DNA of 64,000 nt from NCBI GenBank assembly GCA_963277665.1, contig OY728122.1:2129472024-2129536023 (forward strand), in the 5' to 3' direction. The notes below the pieces were generated by a model. That model saw nothing but the letters and a program-made list of their open reading frames with translations. It was not told the DNA's origin and ran no database searches. Below are positions 48,810 to 62,049 of the stretch, piece after piece. This DNA comes from Viscum album. Its lineage: Eukaryota > Streptophyta > Magnoliopsida > Santalales > Viscaceae. Numbering within the stretch: position 1 is the stretch's first letter; each line of letters opens with the position of its first letter. The translations under genes and the position numbers were made by a program.

Positions 48810-49720
48810 CTATAATGTGGAGGGGGCAGGCCAAACAAACATGGACCGACCCCTCTACCGTTCATCCTTATTTTTTTCTTCATGATGGAAAAAGTTGGCT
48901 TACACCATGATGACGAACGAAGAGAGAGGCCGACTAAAGCAGCCGCCAGTGAAGGCACGGATCCCCGCCACCCGGCGGCTCCACCGTCTGTGACGTCCGG
49001 GCCCCGTGGCCGAGCCCCCACCTGCGGCCTCAACTTCTGAGCCACCACCACCATCCACGACCGAGCCACCACCTGCGGCCTCACCGCCCGAGCCACCACT
49101 GCCGTCTGCGGTCGAGCTGCCACTGCCATCCGCAGCTGAGCCTCCGCTCACGCCCTCACCCCAGGAGATGTCGCGGCCATCCGCAGCCAAGCAACCCCCG
49201 GCAGCCTCACTAACCAAGTCGTCGCCTCCATCCATGGTCTGGCGGTGCCGCTCCATTGCCCCTCCACACATGGCCACATCACACCGCCCCGCAGTTGCGC
49301 CGCCCCGCGACCGCACCGCCTCGCGGCTGCCCGTGCCATCCCACGGCCTGATGCGCCGCCCCACCTCCTCTCACGCTGCCCCGTAGCCGCGCCACCCCCG
49401 TGGTTGTCTGTGTTTCCCCATGGTATGCCTTTCTACCTCGTGGCCAATCCGCACCGCCATGGACCTCCGAGCCGCCCTGTAGCCTCGAACCATCCGTGTC
49501 CTCGCGCCACCTGTGGCCTCCAGTGGCTCTCTACGGCCCCCTCATGAACTCGAAACCTCCGAGACCTATGCGGCCCCTCACGGACCTCATGGGCCAGGCC
49601 AAACACTGTGGGTGTGGACGGGATGACCTAAAACCGAGTCGGCCTAGGCTGGGTCGGGCTAGTTTGGTCCGACCGGGTCGGATCGGACCCAGACCCACTT
49701 TGACCCATTTATGCATTTTT
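48810..49720. repeat. GC-rich, Pro-codon-like island in element E 3' LTR
   Basis: Counterpart of 41440-42300, richer in GAGCCACCACC-type units. Plus-strand frame 49006-49386 reads Pro/Ser/Ala/Glu repeats, and minus-strand frame 48900-49364 reads Gly/Ala-rich repeats. The overlap of open frames on both strands is expected from GC-rich repeats. Confidence 0.6.
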
Positions 49721-50092
49721 GGCCACATCATCGGCACTGGGAGACCATTTGACAAACCATCTACAGCACTAGAAACCTTGTAGAATGATAGTCCCATTGG
49801 TATACCCTGCTAATGTTTTAGATAAGGATGGGGTACAGTTGGGTTGCATCGAGCACAAATCCAACTGGGCCCTCAGGTCTAAATGACTAATTACTCAAAG
49901 ATCGGACGCCCGATTGACGCACTATCTATTGCGTTGAGACCCCTATGATGTGTCGGTCCTTTGATATAATTCTTAATAGGAATTTAGGGAATTTGGAGTA
50001 TCGACTAGTGGATTGGGGAGGAGACTCTCCTGGAGATGAGAAAGCCTAGTGCAGGAACACAATAGATGGTTGTGACGAGAATACTGACTAGC

Positions 50093-50455
50093 GATCCTAT
50101 GTGGGTCAGCACCTAGAGATCCTCTATGGGTTTGATCCTAGGGTCATCTCCTAGCGATCCTGTGTGGTTCAGCTCCTAGAAATCCTGTGTGGGTCTTCTC
50201 CAAGCGATCCTATGTAGATTATCTCATAGCAATTCTGTGTGGGTCTTCTCCTAGCGATCATGTGTGGGTCACCTCCTAGAGATCCTATATGGGTCAGCTC
50301 CTAGAAATCATGTGTGGTTCAGCTGCTAGAGATCCTGTGTGGGTCTCCTCATAGTGATCCTATATTCATTAGCTCCAAGCAATACTATTTGGTTCATCTC
50401 CTAGCGATCATGTGTGGGTCAGCTCCTTGAGATTCTTTGTGGTTCAACAGTAGAG
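50093..50455 (+). repeat. 25-bp minisatellite in element E 3' LTR
   Basis: Same unit as at 42688. It keeps the 25-bp period except for one 38-bp interval in the second position, which fits two units with 12 bases lost. Confidence 0.85.
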
Positions 50456-51328
50456 CCTCTTAACTGAGTATGATTTTTTGGTAGCTATAATTAATCATCT
50501 CTACTACCATACTTAAGTTATACCTAGTGTGAGGTGAGTTCATAGCTGTGTGGTAATTTCCTTCGTGGTAATACCTTGATGGTATTCTTATATGTGGAAT
50601 ACCAGTGTGGTACTTGCCTTTGTGGTTTTCATTCCTTTGTGGAACAGTTGAGCTTTGCGCTTTTGGGTTGGACCCTGTGTTTCCTCTTGACTGAGATGGG
50701 TATACTTGATTACTTAGGTATATGTATGGTCATATACCTAATTATGGTTGACATATGATTTCTTTCTTTGATGTTTATACTTTGTGAATTTGTGAGACCT
50801 TGAGGGTATCAGGGTCCCAACTGAGTATCGTTATACTCACCTTTTCACGGGCTACACTCGCACTTTGTTGTGTTTGGTGAAGATGATGGACATCGCTGAA
50901 TGAGGACGAGAGTACCAGGACTGGATAGTACCCGGAGGTGGACCATACAGCATGTCGGTATATAGGGGAGATGGTTAGATGTGGGGCACTGATGAGCGGA
51001 TATGTACCTACCCTTCAGGAAGGAACCTCGAAGGATGATCTGGTACATGCCTTTCACTTTCTTCAGTTGTATTGTATTTCATTTGTACTTGTACCTTTAA
51101 TGTTGGGCTTGTATTCTGGACCCTTTTACTTTCAACACTCTTTTGGTTATATAGTACTCTTATGATTGTATTTTGATGTGTGGTTTTTTGCGTGAGTTTA
51201 CATGTTATAACGGCAATGCCTTCCTAGTTTTAGAGAATACGCATTTCGGTGCTAGTCATTAACCCCTGGCCTATGGAAGGCGAGCATGGGGTAGTCAGTT
51301 CATGTGCCCCAGGGGACGGGTCGTGAAA

Positions 51329-52255
51329 ATAATATTATTTTCGTACCTTATTTAATATATTTACCCTTTAACCATGGTAAATAAATATTTACCAAAGTAA
51401 ATATTTATTATGTCTAAAAATAAAATTTACCTATTTACAAAATTTGGACCTCTTAATTCCAAATATGGAGTCCATTTTTCCAAATTCTAAATACAGAATT
51501 GGATGAAATTAATATAAAATTAATTCCTATTGTCAAAACTAAAAATGTGTTTTTATGAAATAATAACTATCTAAATATTGACACTTATTTATATACAATT
51601 TTGAAGTGAAATTACATCCAATGACCAAAATTGGATTAAACTGTAAAAATATAATCTAATTACAATTTTAAAAAATTTAAATAGATAATATATCATTATA
51701 AAAAAATTAGATTTGAAGGTAGTTAGGAATTAAATTATAGTATATATCCCTATTCATGAAAAATGAGTTTTATCGGAAAACTACCAAAAATTTACCCAAA
51801 TTAAATTTTGTTTTTTTCGGATTCTAAATAAGAAATTTATTTTATAAAATACAGTGAAAAAATAGATTTAAAAAGGTTTCTATTTTAAAATGTGATAAAT
51901 AGCCTTTTAATAGAATATTATAGTATTTATGTTTATAATTGGAATCATTCACATTTTAAGCCTCCAAAATTTATTAGATATATGTAATAACATTTAACAA
52001 ATATATATAATCATTTTGTTTTTAGTTCTATTCATTCCCATTAATCCAATGACTAGGCATTAACAACCATTTAAATTTATTATATTAATTTTCGGTATAA
52101 CTCAATTATGTGCAATGTATGTTTTCAATGAAACTCGTTGTTAGGTATCACATACGCCACCGAACATAACATCCCCTTTATTGTAAAATTAAAATTTAAT
52201 TCTCAAATATTAAGAAATATGAAAATTTCATATTTTTTTTACTTGGGTTGTTATA
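51329..52255 (-). repeat. Array D LTR 3, right part
   Basis: Resumes after the ATAAT duplication and aligns with 26935-27872 and 33720-34662. Its 5' end on the minus strand is TATAACAACCC, a mutated TGTAACATCCC. Confidence 0.8.
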
Positions 52256-54535
52256 AATGGAGGCCATTCTGATGGAACTGTATTTATATATGATATATAT
52301 TATAAATATTTTTTTTATTCGTATATATTTTTTTATAGAATGTAATTATTATTTCTATAATTTTTAAATTTGATAATTTAATTTCTCGAAGTATGGACTG
52401 CCAGAACCTCAATGTGATATAACTCATTCATATAATACATGCAACGTATAAAGGTTGGAATTAATAAAATTACATAAATATATTACAAAAATATTATAAT
52501 GGAATTTTAATATACCTATGTATCATTTAGTTTTCATTCCTTTAATATGGAAAAAAATGAAAGTAGCGTTAATGTGTACATACAACCTACCATCTCTATG
52601 AATGGTGCATTTCATTTCTTATCGACATATGCTGTGGAATATTAAAAATACATATATACATGATATATATGATATTTAAATCATTAATACCATTAATTAG
52701 AATATATAATTTTGACTACATGGACTATTTCCATCAAAATAAGTCCATTTTCAATTCATGTACCGAATATCAACAAAATGACCTATATGAACTTCAATAA
52801 TTTATTTATATTTTTAATAAAGAAATAATTGAAATAAAAGGAATTATAAAAATGAAAATCATTATCAAACAACTATAAATTAATTTATGTTTAATGTTCA
52901 AGTTGAACAAGGAACATACATGATGATTTGGACTCAAGGAAATGGAATTTCTAATCATAATTTCTACTCATTGGGTGTTAAAAAAACATCATTGATTATT
53001 TTATGCCATGATTTTGAGGGGAATAATTATTTATTTCTTTTCGTAATCATTTATACATCCATTTTTTCGATATTCTCTTTCTAAAAATAATCACCCCATG
53101 GATCAGTTCTTATGTCATTTATACAAACTTTGTAATGGAAATCTTGACTCAATCTACATTCAATGAGCTTAATGTTCATTTCATTTGTTTTATTTTCCCA
53201 AAAATATGTGTGAATGACCTATAATTGTTTTACACTGAATATCAACTTAAATTTTGTGTATTTATATTTTTCACACATAATTATGTCATTTATTTATCCA
53301 TGATCTAATGATACGATCATTGTAAGGGGAATCGTCTCAATCTTCATTCATTGAGGAATATCATGATATTATTCACCTTTATTATCCTATAAAGTGTATA
53401 TACAACCATTTTGACACTTCATAACGTGAATTACTATATTCTAATTTTATTTCATGTTTTTAAGGGCACTTATTAATTATTAATACTCATGAGTTTTTCA
53501 AGTGGTAAGGGACTTTTTAACTAAAATACCCTCTCTAATGATTTGATGATTTATTCTTATAAATATTTCCATTTTGTATCCATGTTTTCAAAATTATTAC
53601 TATAAATGTATTTATATGGAGATGAATGTTTTGAAATTTCAATATAATGCAAATGTTTCAAAGTGGTATGGGACACATTGATTCAAATATCTCCTTATAA
53701 AATATTTTAAATTGTTTATGAAATGGATCAAATATTTCAATATCTTTAATTGATTTCTTTTGATAGTTTGGTGAAATGTAGATAATTTCAATATTTTATA
53801 TGTTATTATTACGTAATTGTACATTGATATTTGATGGGTGGTAGGATGGTAAAAAAAATATGGGTGGTTTCATAGAATCCTTATGGAGCGTGAGCCTATG
53901 ATATCTGCCCAATGCATTAGCTAACATGACGGAGGTAAACACTAGGGATTCTTCTATGAGATTTATAGAGTATACTGGGATTGGTATAACAAACATAACC
54001 ATTATGGTTACTCCATATATAGTAGTGAAAGCTACAATGTAAGTATGTTATAGATTCAACAATTTACCTTTATGAATAATGATTTCTATGCGTTATTCAT
54101 AATTATTATGTTTTCGTGAGGTATGTTAATTACATTCTGTTTTATGAGTGAAAATTATGATTTCATTGAGTTGTATGAATTCATGGACTAATGGATTCTT
54201 TTTTTATTTTATAACCCTTACTGAGATTTTTATACTCATCCCATTTTCATGAAATGATTTTCGAAGGACTTAAAGAAGAATAGATTCAAGGGTGGGAGTA
54301 CGGAAATGTCATGTTGTTTTAAACATGAAACAAATCACATTTATTTTTAAATAGTTTTGGTTTTATGAAAAAATGGAAAGTGTAGATGTGTCTATATTTA
54401 ATTTTTGAGATTTAATGTAATAGTTATGGCCTTATTCTCTAAAACATTAAACCTAAAATGATCCTTGATGTGAATTAATGTCAATCGTTGAATTATCTCC
54501 TGATTAAGTAATGTTTAAGGTATTGTATTTAAAAT
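52256..54535 (+). repeat. 3' LTR of unit B, part 3 of 3
   Basis: Aligns with about 5475-7725 of the left LTR, including the (TA)-rich start and the ATTGATTC / ACCTAAAATGATCCTTGATG end. It ends near TTTAAGGTATTGTATTTAAA, equivalent to the termini of C and D. Confidence 0.75.
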
Positions 54536-57300
54536 TACTCAACATGAAGACCACTTATTTGGGTTTTCATGAGGGATATAATCCCTAGTATTTTCCCTTG
54601 GAAAATCCCAAGACAATATTCATCATCTAGTTTTTGGTACAACCCATTTACAAGATATTCTTTTTCTCATTGAGATAATGGCACAAACCATGTCCACCGA
54701 ACCACCCCATGAAAATATCACCATCATACACCTTTCACATGTGTCATTAACCAGTGTAATAAAATCCTATGTATCCAAAAATCAACAATATGAATTTTAT
54801 TATTTCATTTTTTATTTAATATTTACTATATTTATCCCATTTTAATATAATTTTAAATTTTTATATAATATGTTTGATAAGTATTATATTCTGATATGTT
54901 AAAGATCAAAATGATTTTCAATATATAGTTTCAATGAAGTTACAATTTTTTATGAATTTAATAATTATTGAGATATAATATTTGTCAATAAAGTATTATT
55001 ATTAAATAACCATTTTGAGATATAAATGATAATAAAATTATTTGAATTTAAATGTAATTTTAATAAAGTTATGAAAATAAATATTTTAAATAAGTGATTA
55101 TCTATTAATAAGTAGGTCTTTTAATTTTAAATAATAAATTATAAAATTTACAAAATTGTTTTTACAAAATTATGTTTTTAAATCCACAAGTTTAAATTAT
55201 CAAACAATAATTTTTTATTAATTTTTTGTGTTTTGGGTGTTTTCAGGTAAAATTTAAATATGGTCAAAATATGGGTAATGTATTCAAATAGAAAATTATA
55301 AAAAGGAGATGTAATTTATGAAATAAAAGGTATCCATGCAGAAATATATATTTCCCATTTTAAATATTGTGTTTTAATGTTAATTTATTATTTTCATAAA
55401 CACGTAATTATTCCTCCAAGATCTATATTAAATTACAGAAATTTAAAAACATTTTATTGTAAACATGCCTAGTTACGAAAAAAAAGTGTATAATATTAAT
55501 AATACATTTTTATAAATGGGTTAATTAATTAAAATACCACTACTGATGTAAAAAACCATGTCCAAAAACCATGCCAATTTTTGTGGTCTCAATAAAAAAA
55601 TTATATTATGACCAAAACCGAGGTTTGGAAAATAAGAAAGAATTATCCTATGTTATACATATAAACCCAAGAAAATGAATTCCTCTTCCCAAAAACACCT
55701 TTTAGAAAGACATTACACATAACATATATCTTTATTGTCCTCCCATAGTTACCCATGAAATTAATAAGCTCATCTGAAGCATTTATGATAATTCTATCAT
55801 GGTAAGGGATCCCATCCCCCACCTTTTTATTCAAGAGACGTCTTTATAATATGGCTTAAATTTCTAATTATTAATTTTTGGTTATGTTCATATATATATA
55901 TATATATATTGAGATTATTATATTATCTATTTGTTTATAGACCCCTTTCAGTATAATTTATACCATCTATGAACCATTAGGTACTATTGTTATTCTTTTG
56001 GAATTATCTAATGCTTTTTCAAGATAAAATAATATTTAGGGAATATCCATCCAAGTTACCACTCAATGGATTTATCCAATATTTATATAATTTTAATTGA
56101 TTGGGTAATTCAATAAATTCATATAAAACATTTTAATCACAGGAATTAGTGTGATAAATACAACATTATGTTGAATGGTTTGTTTTACACACTTTTCCTT
56201 GTACGTGATATAATGGTGATGGGTGTACCCAGAATTATATATCCCACCAATGAATTTGGTAATGTGTTATCTTGTTAGATTTCATTAATGGTGTTATATA
56301 TGATAACCTAATTACAAAATTCTATGTTGTATTAGCATTTATAAATGAATTATGTTTATGATTTCATGTATTATGTTTTCCCCCAATACTCTTGTTACAT
56401 TCTATTTCCCTATTATATCCTTACTCTTTATCAAATATTATGGTTTTCTCTCCTCCTATGATACCTTGATAAAATAATTTCAAAATATACACGTCATTAT
56501 CATATGATATGATTAGTTTATCCCCATACTATGATTTATAACACATCCCATTATTTTGTATGTCTCCAGATTTTCCAATATAGTTTTAAATGAATGATGT
56601 AATTTTAAGAGAATGTTAATGAATAATTAATAATGTAATTGTATTAATATTTCATTTTTTAATTATTCCTTCATAATATCCAAGGGTGGTAGGATTCATG
56701 ATCATTGGGTATTTTATTTTGTCTTCCTTTTTTTAATAAAACATTAAATGATGTGTATTAATGATATGAGTTGTCATAGATTTATTTTGTAATGTCTAGT
56801 TTTCTTTATATTAAGTATTATGAAACACTAGTGAGTGCCATATGTATTGGAAAAAGAATATGAAAACATATTTTATGTTTATTAAATAATATTTAATTTT
56901 GTTTCCAACCAATTGAATCCCTTTCAAGATACTTGAAGTTATTGTGGCTACATAACATATGGATGTAATGGTAATAACCCCCAAAAAGGGTACTTTGAGA
57001 AATATTCTATTATCTATTGGTGCATTGAAATAGTCCTTTCTCACCACTTATATCAAATTCCCATGTTATATTCTTTGGTTAATCATAAATCACATTAAAA
57101 ACCACAATTACGTGAATAAATTCCTACAATATTTATTTAGAAAATAAGTCAAGGTAAACATTAAATGAAACCTATAATTTCATTAGATATGTAATATATA
57201 TCATTTATGAGTTATCAAATAAATTTTCATGGTATCATATTTATGTCTAATAGATTAAAAAATTTCATCCATAATTTTCTATTCATTTCTATTCAACTAT
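54536..57300 (+). repeat. Probable 5' LTR remnant and leader of fossil element F
   Basis: 54536-54800 shows patchy but ordered similarity to 62060-62350: a GAGGGA(T/G)ATAA block, TTTTCCCTT, a CGAACCACC block and a TATG.AT.....CC(A/T)AAAA block. That fits a diverged LTR pair around F. The right end and the primer site are not found. A (TA)n run lies at 55890-55909. I see no gene here. Confidence 0.4.
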
Positions 57301-57464
57301 TGAATATAAGAGAAATTGAGCCAATAAACAATGTGACAGGAAATTTGGGGACTACACAATCTAATTAGTGTAAGAATCATTAACATCATGACAAAAAATT
57401 ATCAATTGACTACTATTTTTAAATAATACAAGAATCTTAAGGTACAAAAAAATCCCCAAAAAGA

Positions 57465-58500
57465 ATGTGCATGTTGAAATTAAGACATTTATGGGATAAA
57501 TGCCTTTTTATTTCTAGGGATCATCTAATCAATTTATCATGGTGCAATTTATCAAATACAAGGAACAGATATTCTCCATTATTTGACAATATGATTAATA
57601 AAATTTCATTATATTTACTATATGGATTGAATAGGGGATCATTGATTGACATTCTAAAAAATATGAATTTCGAGTAAGAGATCAATGTTGTGAATTTTAA
57701 GGAATTATCTCAAATGTTTTATGATAAAAATTTCCATTAAACTCCATCATATAAAATGTTGGTGGTTTTACATAGAATCATTAATAAAGATGATAAATCC
57801 TTCCTAGAATATGAGTATAACTTGAAATGAGTTTTATAATACAACTTTAACATTTTAATTTCACAATAATGTAATATTTTCATGTTCTATTGTATCTATT
57901 GTAAAATCTAAAAAAAATGTGTCACTTATACAAGACCTTTATAGATAAAATTAAATTTTATGATGATCAGTCAGTGTAAAAATAGAGATATGGGAATTTC
58001 AAATGTCTATTGGGTCTAGAGACAATGTGTGGTGAATGAAATTCAATTATGCTGTTGGGATGGAAAAATCATATGTTTTATCGATGTAAACCATAACACA
58101 TTTCGATAGTGGGTGATTAATAATCTACGAAGTAGCCTAAATGTTTCGAGAAAATGGAATAGTATTGGGAAGGAAGGGAACCCATCTAGAGATTGGTAAT
58201 AGTAAAATCCCACCAATGTTATAAAATAAGATAATAATTCTGTAATCCCTCATACAATTTTCTAATGTTTCTACTAAAATAAAATGGGACACTATGTTGA
58301 TAATTTCATTAGTATAAGTGTTGATGGTGATGGTTGATGTCAATAGACCGCATGTCCTAGAAATCAAGGGAATGTGTATTCCATCCTAATTTCCTTGGTG
58401 ATCCCTATTGAAAAAGTGGTGACAATTACGATATTTATTTTTTCAAGGATATCGATTATTATATTTAATTCTATATCTACACAATATTTCATATTGAAAA
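57465..58500 (+). pseudogene. Element F gag remnant, with a possible protease region
   Basis: A frame with NFKELSQMFYDKNF near 57690 and SFLEYEYNL near 57800 matches the conserved EFK..F..KYFP...FL.L.QG...V.EY segment of gypsy gag. Surroundings are full of stops. No zinc knuckle or DTG motif can be shown. Confidence 0.5.
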
Positions 58501-58909
58501 ATATTATTAGAACTATCCTAACACCACCTAGTAATTGAATTCATGTTATTATTAAAAATATAAAATGGGTTATTTGATGAAACCCAATTAAATAACTAAA
58601 TCGCATTATAATTTTTTGGGAAAAATATTTCCACAAATAATTTGATAATTCTCATATAATAATTTTTTTATATTCATTTAATGTATTAATTTTATTACTA
58701 TCAAGCGTACATAAATATTTAACACTATCCAATCATAATATGTGTTAAATATATCTCTCACATTCTATACAAGTACATGGAGTGTGAATAATATTCATTT
58801 CTACAAACATCTAAATAATTTATAATACCACCATAGTAGTATGATTATGTTTCTCAAATGATTTATAATAAACAAATGATCACTCTTTATGACATCCCAT
58901 TTAAATATA

Positions 58910-59760
58910 ATGAACAAATGTGTTTCCTGATGATTTTTCTGGTTATCCTTAGAGATGATAGGATGTGTTCTTAATCGATATTATACCTAGATGAATGAAA
59001 ATATGCAATATTGTAGAGAGAATAGACATTGATAAGATCTAGGTGAAGAAGAAAAAGTAATAGGATAATCTAGATATTGTGTTTATAAACCCAAAAGCTT
59101 CACAATGGAGTGAATCTGTCATCTTGTCCATGATAGAGGACTAGTAAAAGTTCCACTAGATTGATTATTTATAGCTCAATAATAGCATGATAAAGAAAAA
59201 TTATCATCATCAATAGATTTATGACTTCATAGATCATCTTTGTAAATAAAAAAAATTATCTAAGGTTTATCTGTAGTAATGATAAGATTATATAATTTAA
59301 ATGAATAACGATATGAAAAATATTTATTTTTATCTAATGTCCTAGTAGTATGAGTTCATAGATACTCTATTTTTACTCACTAACGATCCAATAAAAATCA
59401 TATACATAATTAATGACGTTTATTTGGATTACCTAGGAAAATTTTTTGTAGAATTTATAGATTATTTTCTCATATACACTTTAAGCAAGGAAAACATGGG
59501 GATAATTTTAATATTATACTAATTTCATTTCTTATGGAAAATAAATATAAAGGATTTAATAAATATTCTATTAATTTGGATAATGTAAAATTATTGGTAC
59601 ACATTAACTACATTATGGAGGTATGAATGGATCTTTTAAAAACTAAAACAATCAAAGGATTACCATTCCATCATCTATTATTAAAATCAATACATTCTGG
59701 ATATTATCTAGGAACTATCATCGGATTGTTAGGGTCATCTCAAAATTTTGAATCCAACAA
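58910..59760 (+). pseudogene. Element F reverse transcriptase remnant
   Basis: NVFPDDFSGYP (58917-58950) is the RT entry motif. SQWSESVIL follows near 59110, and a frame with IDY..LNN..IKKNYHHQ and IYDFIDHL follows near 59160-59255. The catalytic region reads EFIDYFLIY (FID at 59452 on; second Asp replaced by Tyr). Stops about every ten codons mark a very old copy. Confidence 0.75.
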
Positions 59761-60230
59761 AAAAAATTATTCGTAATGAATTCATGTTTTCTTGGACTGA
59801 TTAATGTGAAGAAGTATTTAATGTGATGATAAAAATGTTAATAATTGCACCAGTACTCTTTTCAGCAAATAGTGGGGATAGATTTCTTATCTACAATGTT
59901 GTCTCCAAAAGGGGTTACATAGTTTACTCATGCAATATTGAAAAATGATAACCTATCAATTCCACTAATTAATGATCTATAAGAATAATTACCAAACCCA
60001 TGATCAATTATTTTATTCATTGATCTTAAAATTACTTATTTTGTGATAAAGCCTCTAAGATGAAAAGTGGTGTATATATATATATCATATTCTACTTAGG
60101 TATAAATTCACAAAAAAAAGAGCCTAATATGAACCGACAAAGGTGATAGGATAATACAATGTTCTTTTATTATTCAATCTGAAACAATCATCATAAATAA
60201 AAAAAAGATATAGATTCATCGATTGAAAAT
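59760..60230 (+). pseudogene. Element F RNase H remnant
   Basis: FSWTD, stop, CEEVFNVMIKMLIIAPVLF (about 59790-59860) is the RT-RNase H connection. FLIYNVVSKRGYIVYS aligns with the YSDAS.KGLG.VLMQ block. NSQKKEPNMNRQR (about 60107-60145) aligns with the FTQKELNMRQRRW block. Confidence 0.7.
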
Positions 60231-60379
60231 GATCACACCACTCAGTCTATGATGAGTACTTAGATAGATCAATTCATTAAGTATATAAAAATGATCCCAC
60301 CATGAATATTAATATAGTCTTCAAATGAACATGGTAAAAAAACCTAACAATAATCTATTCTGTATAGAATTGAGGTGGC

Positions 60380-61770
60380 TGCTAAGTATTATTATTTTCT
60401 ATTTATAGAGGTAGTGAATATTTTAGATTCTATCACTAATTAGTATGTTGTTATAAGGTTTTGATCCTCTATATGTGTCCCATGAAAAAATAACTACATA
60501 TATTTCTTCTGTGTGATTAGAATATATCATACTTCTATATTAATCAAGGAATCACTTGGATGTATATAAATTTTATTAATAACCTTTAATAGGATATCAT
60601 GATGGGGTAGGATTCATATTTTTTATCTTCATGCTTGGTAGGACAACATATAAAGGTGGAATGAAAGAAGTGTAAGGGTATGATGAAATCATTTCACATG
60701 GAAGTATATAAAAGGGAAAAAATGACCATATATATTTTCATATGACTCCCTAGGAAACCTAATGGAAATAATATCATCAAGAAAGTAGTTTATAGCCATA
60801 AAAATTTAGTATATTTCATTTCTATTTTTGAAAAAATTCCTCCTAACCAAATCACTAAGGTATAAATAGAGGAAGAGGTAAGAAACTATGGAGTTCCATG
60901 ATCAAATGTATTAGATTTATATTTCAGGTTTTACTTGATGTTATCTATAATACTAAAGAAACTTTTGGTTATAGTACTGATCCTTATCAATGAATATCCC
61001 CCAAAGATAGATAGATAGTCTCATGTTAATTTTATTTCAGTATAAGATATGTTGAAATCATTTTGAATAGTTTAAAAAGTATTTCGAGACCAACTCCTTG
61101 CCCTATATGAGTTCACATTTATTAAAAATTGATATTCATTTATTGAAATTGTCCCTTTGGATACTTTGTATAGGATGAGGTATCATACTTTGAAAAGTTG
61201 GAATGATGTTTTAGATTGTAATTTGATGAGTGTTGATCATATCCATGAGTTGACAGATGAGGTAAAATAATTCAGTTTCATATGATATCCAAAAAAAATC
61301 AACCAATATTATATGGAAACAATCGTTATAGGGATCTAGAGTTTGACGTAAATGGTAAAGATCACTTTTATATATATACATGGATGAATGTCATGTTGAT
61401 TGGGAAGAAAAAATATTATGTAAATGAAAAATACACCCCTTGGATACACTTTATCATATCTTTGTAATGGCATATCTTATAACATTCCCACCTAATCTAT
61501 CTCTATTACATGATGTCTTACATATATCCCTTTTGTGGATGTATATAATTGACTCCTAAATATGTTCTATAAAAATAGGTGGAACCATTGGAGAATGATC
61601 GATAATATGTGGAGAATGTGGAAAACATATTTCAATATAGAGATAATGTAATAAAAAACAATAAAAATAACTTTGTCAATGTTTTATGATAGTGACTCAA
61701 GAATAAGGAAGAAACTTGTGATTTGGAAGTGGGAATGAAACATAATTACCCCCATCGATTATAGTATATG
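60380..61770 (+). pseudogene. Element F integrase remnant
   Basis: Weak core near 60885-61010 (EVRNYGVP, then YPPKID at the PQTDG position). The later part is clearer: EFTFIKN near 61105, VPLDTLY near 61145 and HIHELTDEVK near 61245. RDLEFDVNGKDHFYIYTW lies at 61336-61389, and an LKNKEETCDLEVGMKHNYPH tail near 61690-61755. The longest uninterrupted frame is 61282-61467. Non-functional. Confidence 0.75.
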
Positions 61771-62049
61771 AAATGAAAACATTGAGGGTGAAAATTATGA
61801 ACATGGAATAATTTAACAACATGAACATTTATAAATAGAATACCATTTATTGAATAAATTCCTTTCCAATATAATGTAGATATTGAGAAACACATTACAT
61901 TCCTAGGTTATTTCAGACCATTAATTTTTATTTCATAATTAAAATACCATTTAAAATAAAAAACATTGAAAATATATCTATTGTATAGTTACCACTATTA
62001 ATGGTATATTATTTTTTATGATAAGGTCTATTAAAAATTGATATATGAT

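Larger units (their letters stand above)
40502..51328 (+). mobile_element. Element E: Ty3/gypsy LTR retrotransposon, decayed
   Basis: 10,827 bp with 3409- and 3461-bp LTRs, primer site, partial gag, then protease, RT, RNase H and integrase in gypsy order, and polypurine tract. Stops and frameshifts throughout. Its LTRs are unrelated to those of C and D. The integrase tail ends in a VQWPHKN-type segment as in chromoviruses of the Tekay/Del kind; that assignment is inference from general resemblance. Confidence 0.9.
47868..51328 (+). repeat. 3' LTR of element E
   Basis: Aligns with 40502-43910. The first bases are mutated (ATTAAAGACTC). It ends GGTCGTGAAA. Same order: inverted repeats, GC island, minisatellite, T-rich end. 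Divergence from the 5' LTR is visible in every line, so E is old too. Confidence 0.9.
23356..52255 (-). mobile_element. Array D: LTR-internal-LTR-internal-LTR tandem of the LARD-like family
   Basis: Minus strand. The array has three LTRs of near-equal length, two non-coding internal domains, two primer sites and two polypurine tracts, all in one orientation with shared middle LTR. It interrupts the unit B LTR. Element E is nested in the LTR at the right. Such arrays are usually explained by unequal recombination between LTRs of sister elements. Confidence 0.85.

Noticed and set aside
41444..49797. Many overlapping ORFs of 80-154 residues on both strands in the E LTRs
   Set aside because: They fall in GC-rich low-complexity repeats, where stop codons are rare. 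Frames and products differ between the two LTRs.
42688..50455. CRISPR-like regular repeats
   Set aside because: The 25-bp units are contiguous with no spacers, in plant LTR DNA; this is a minisatellite.
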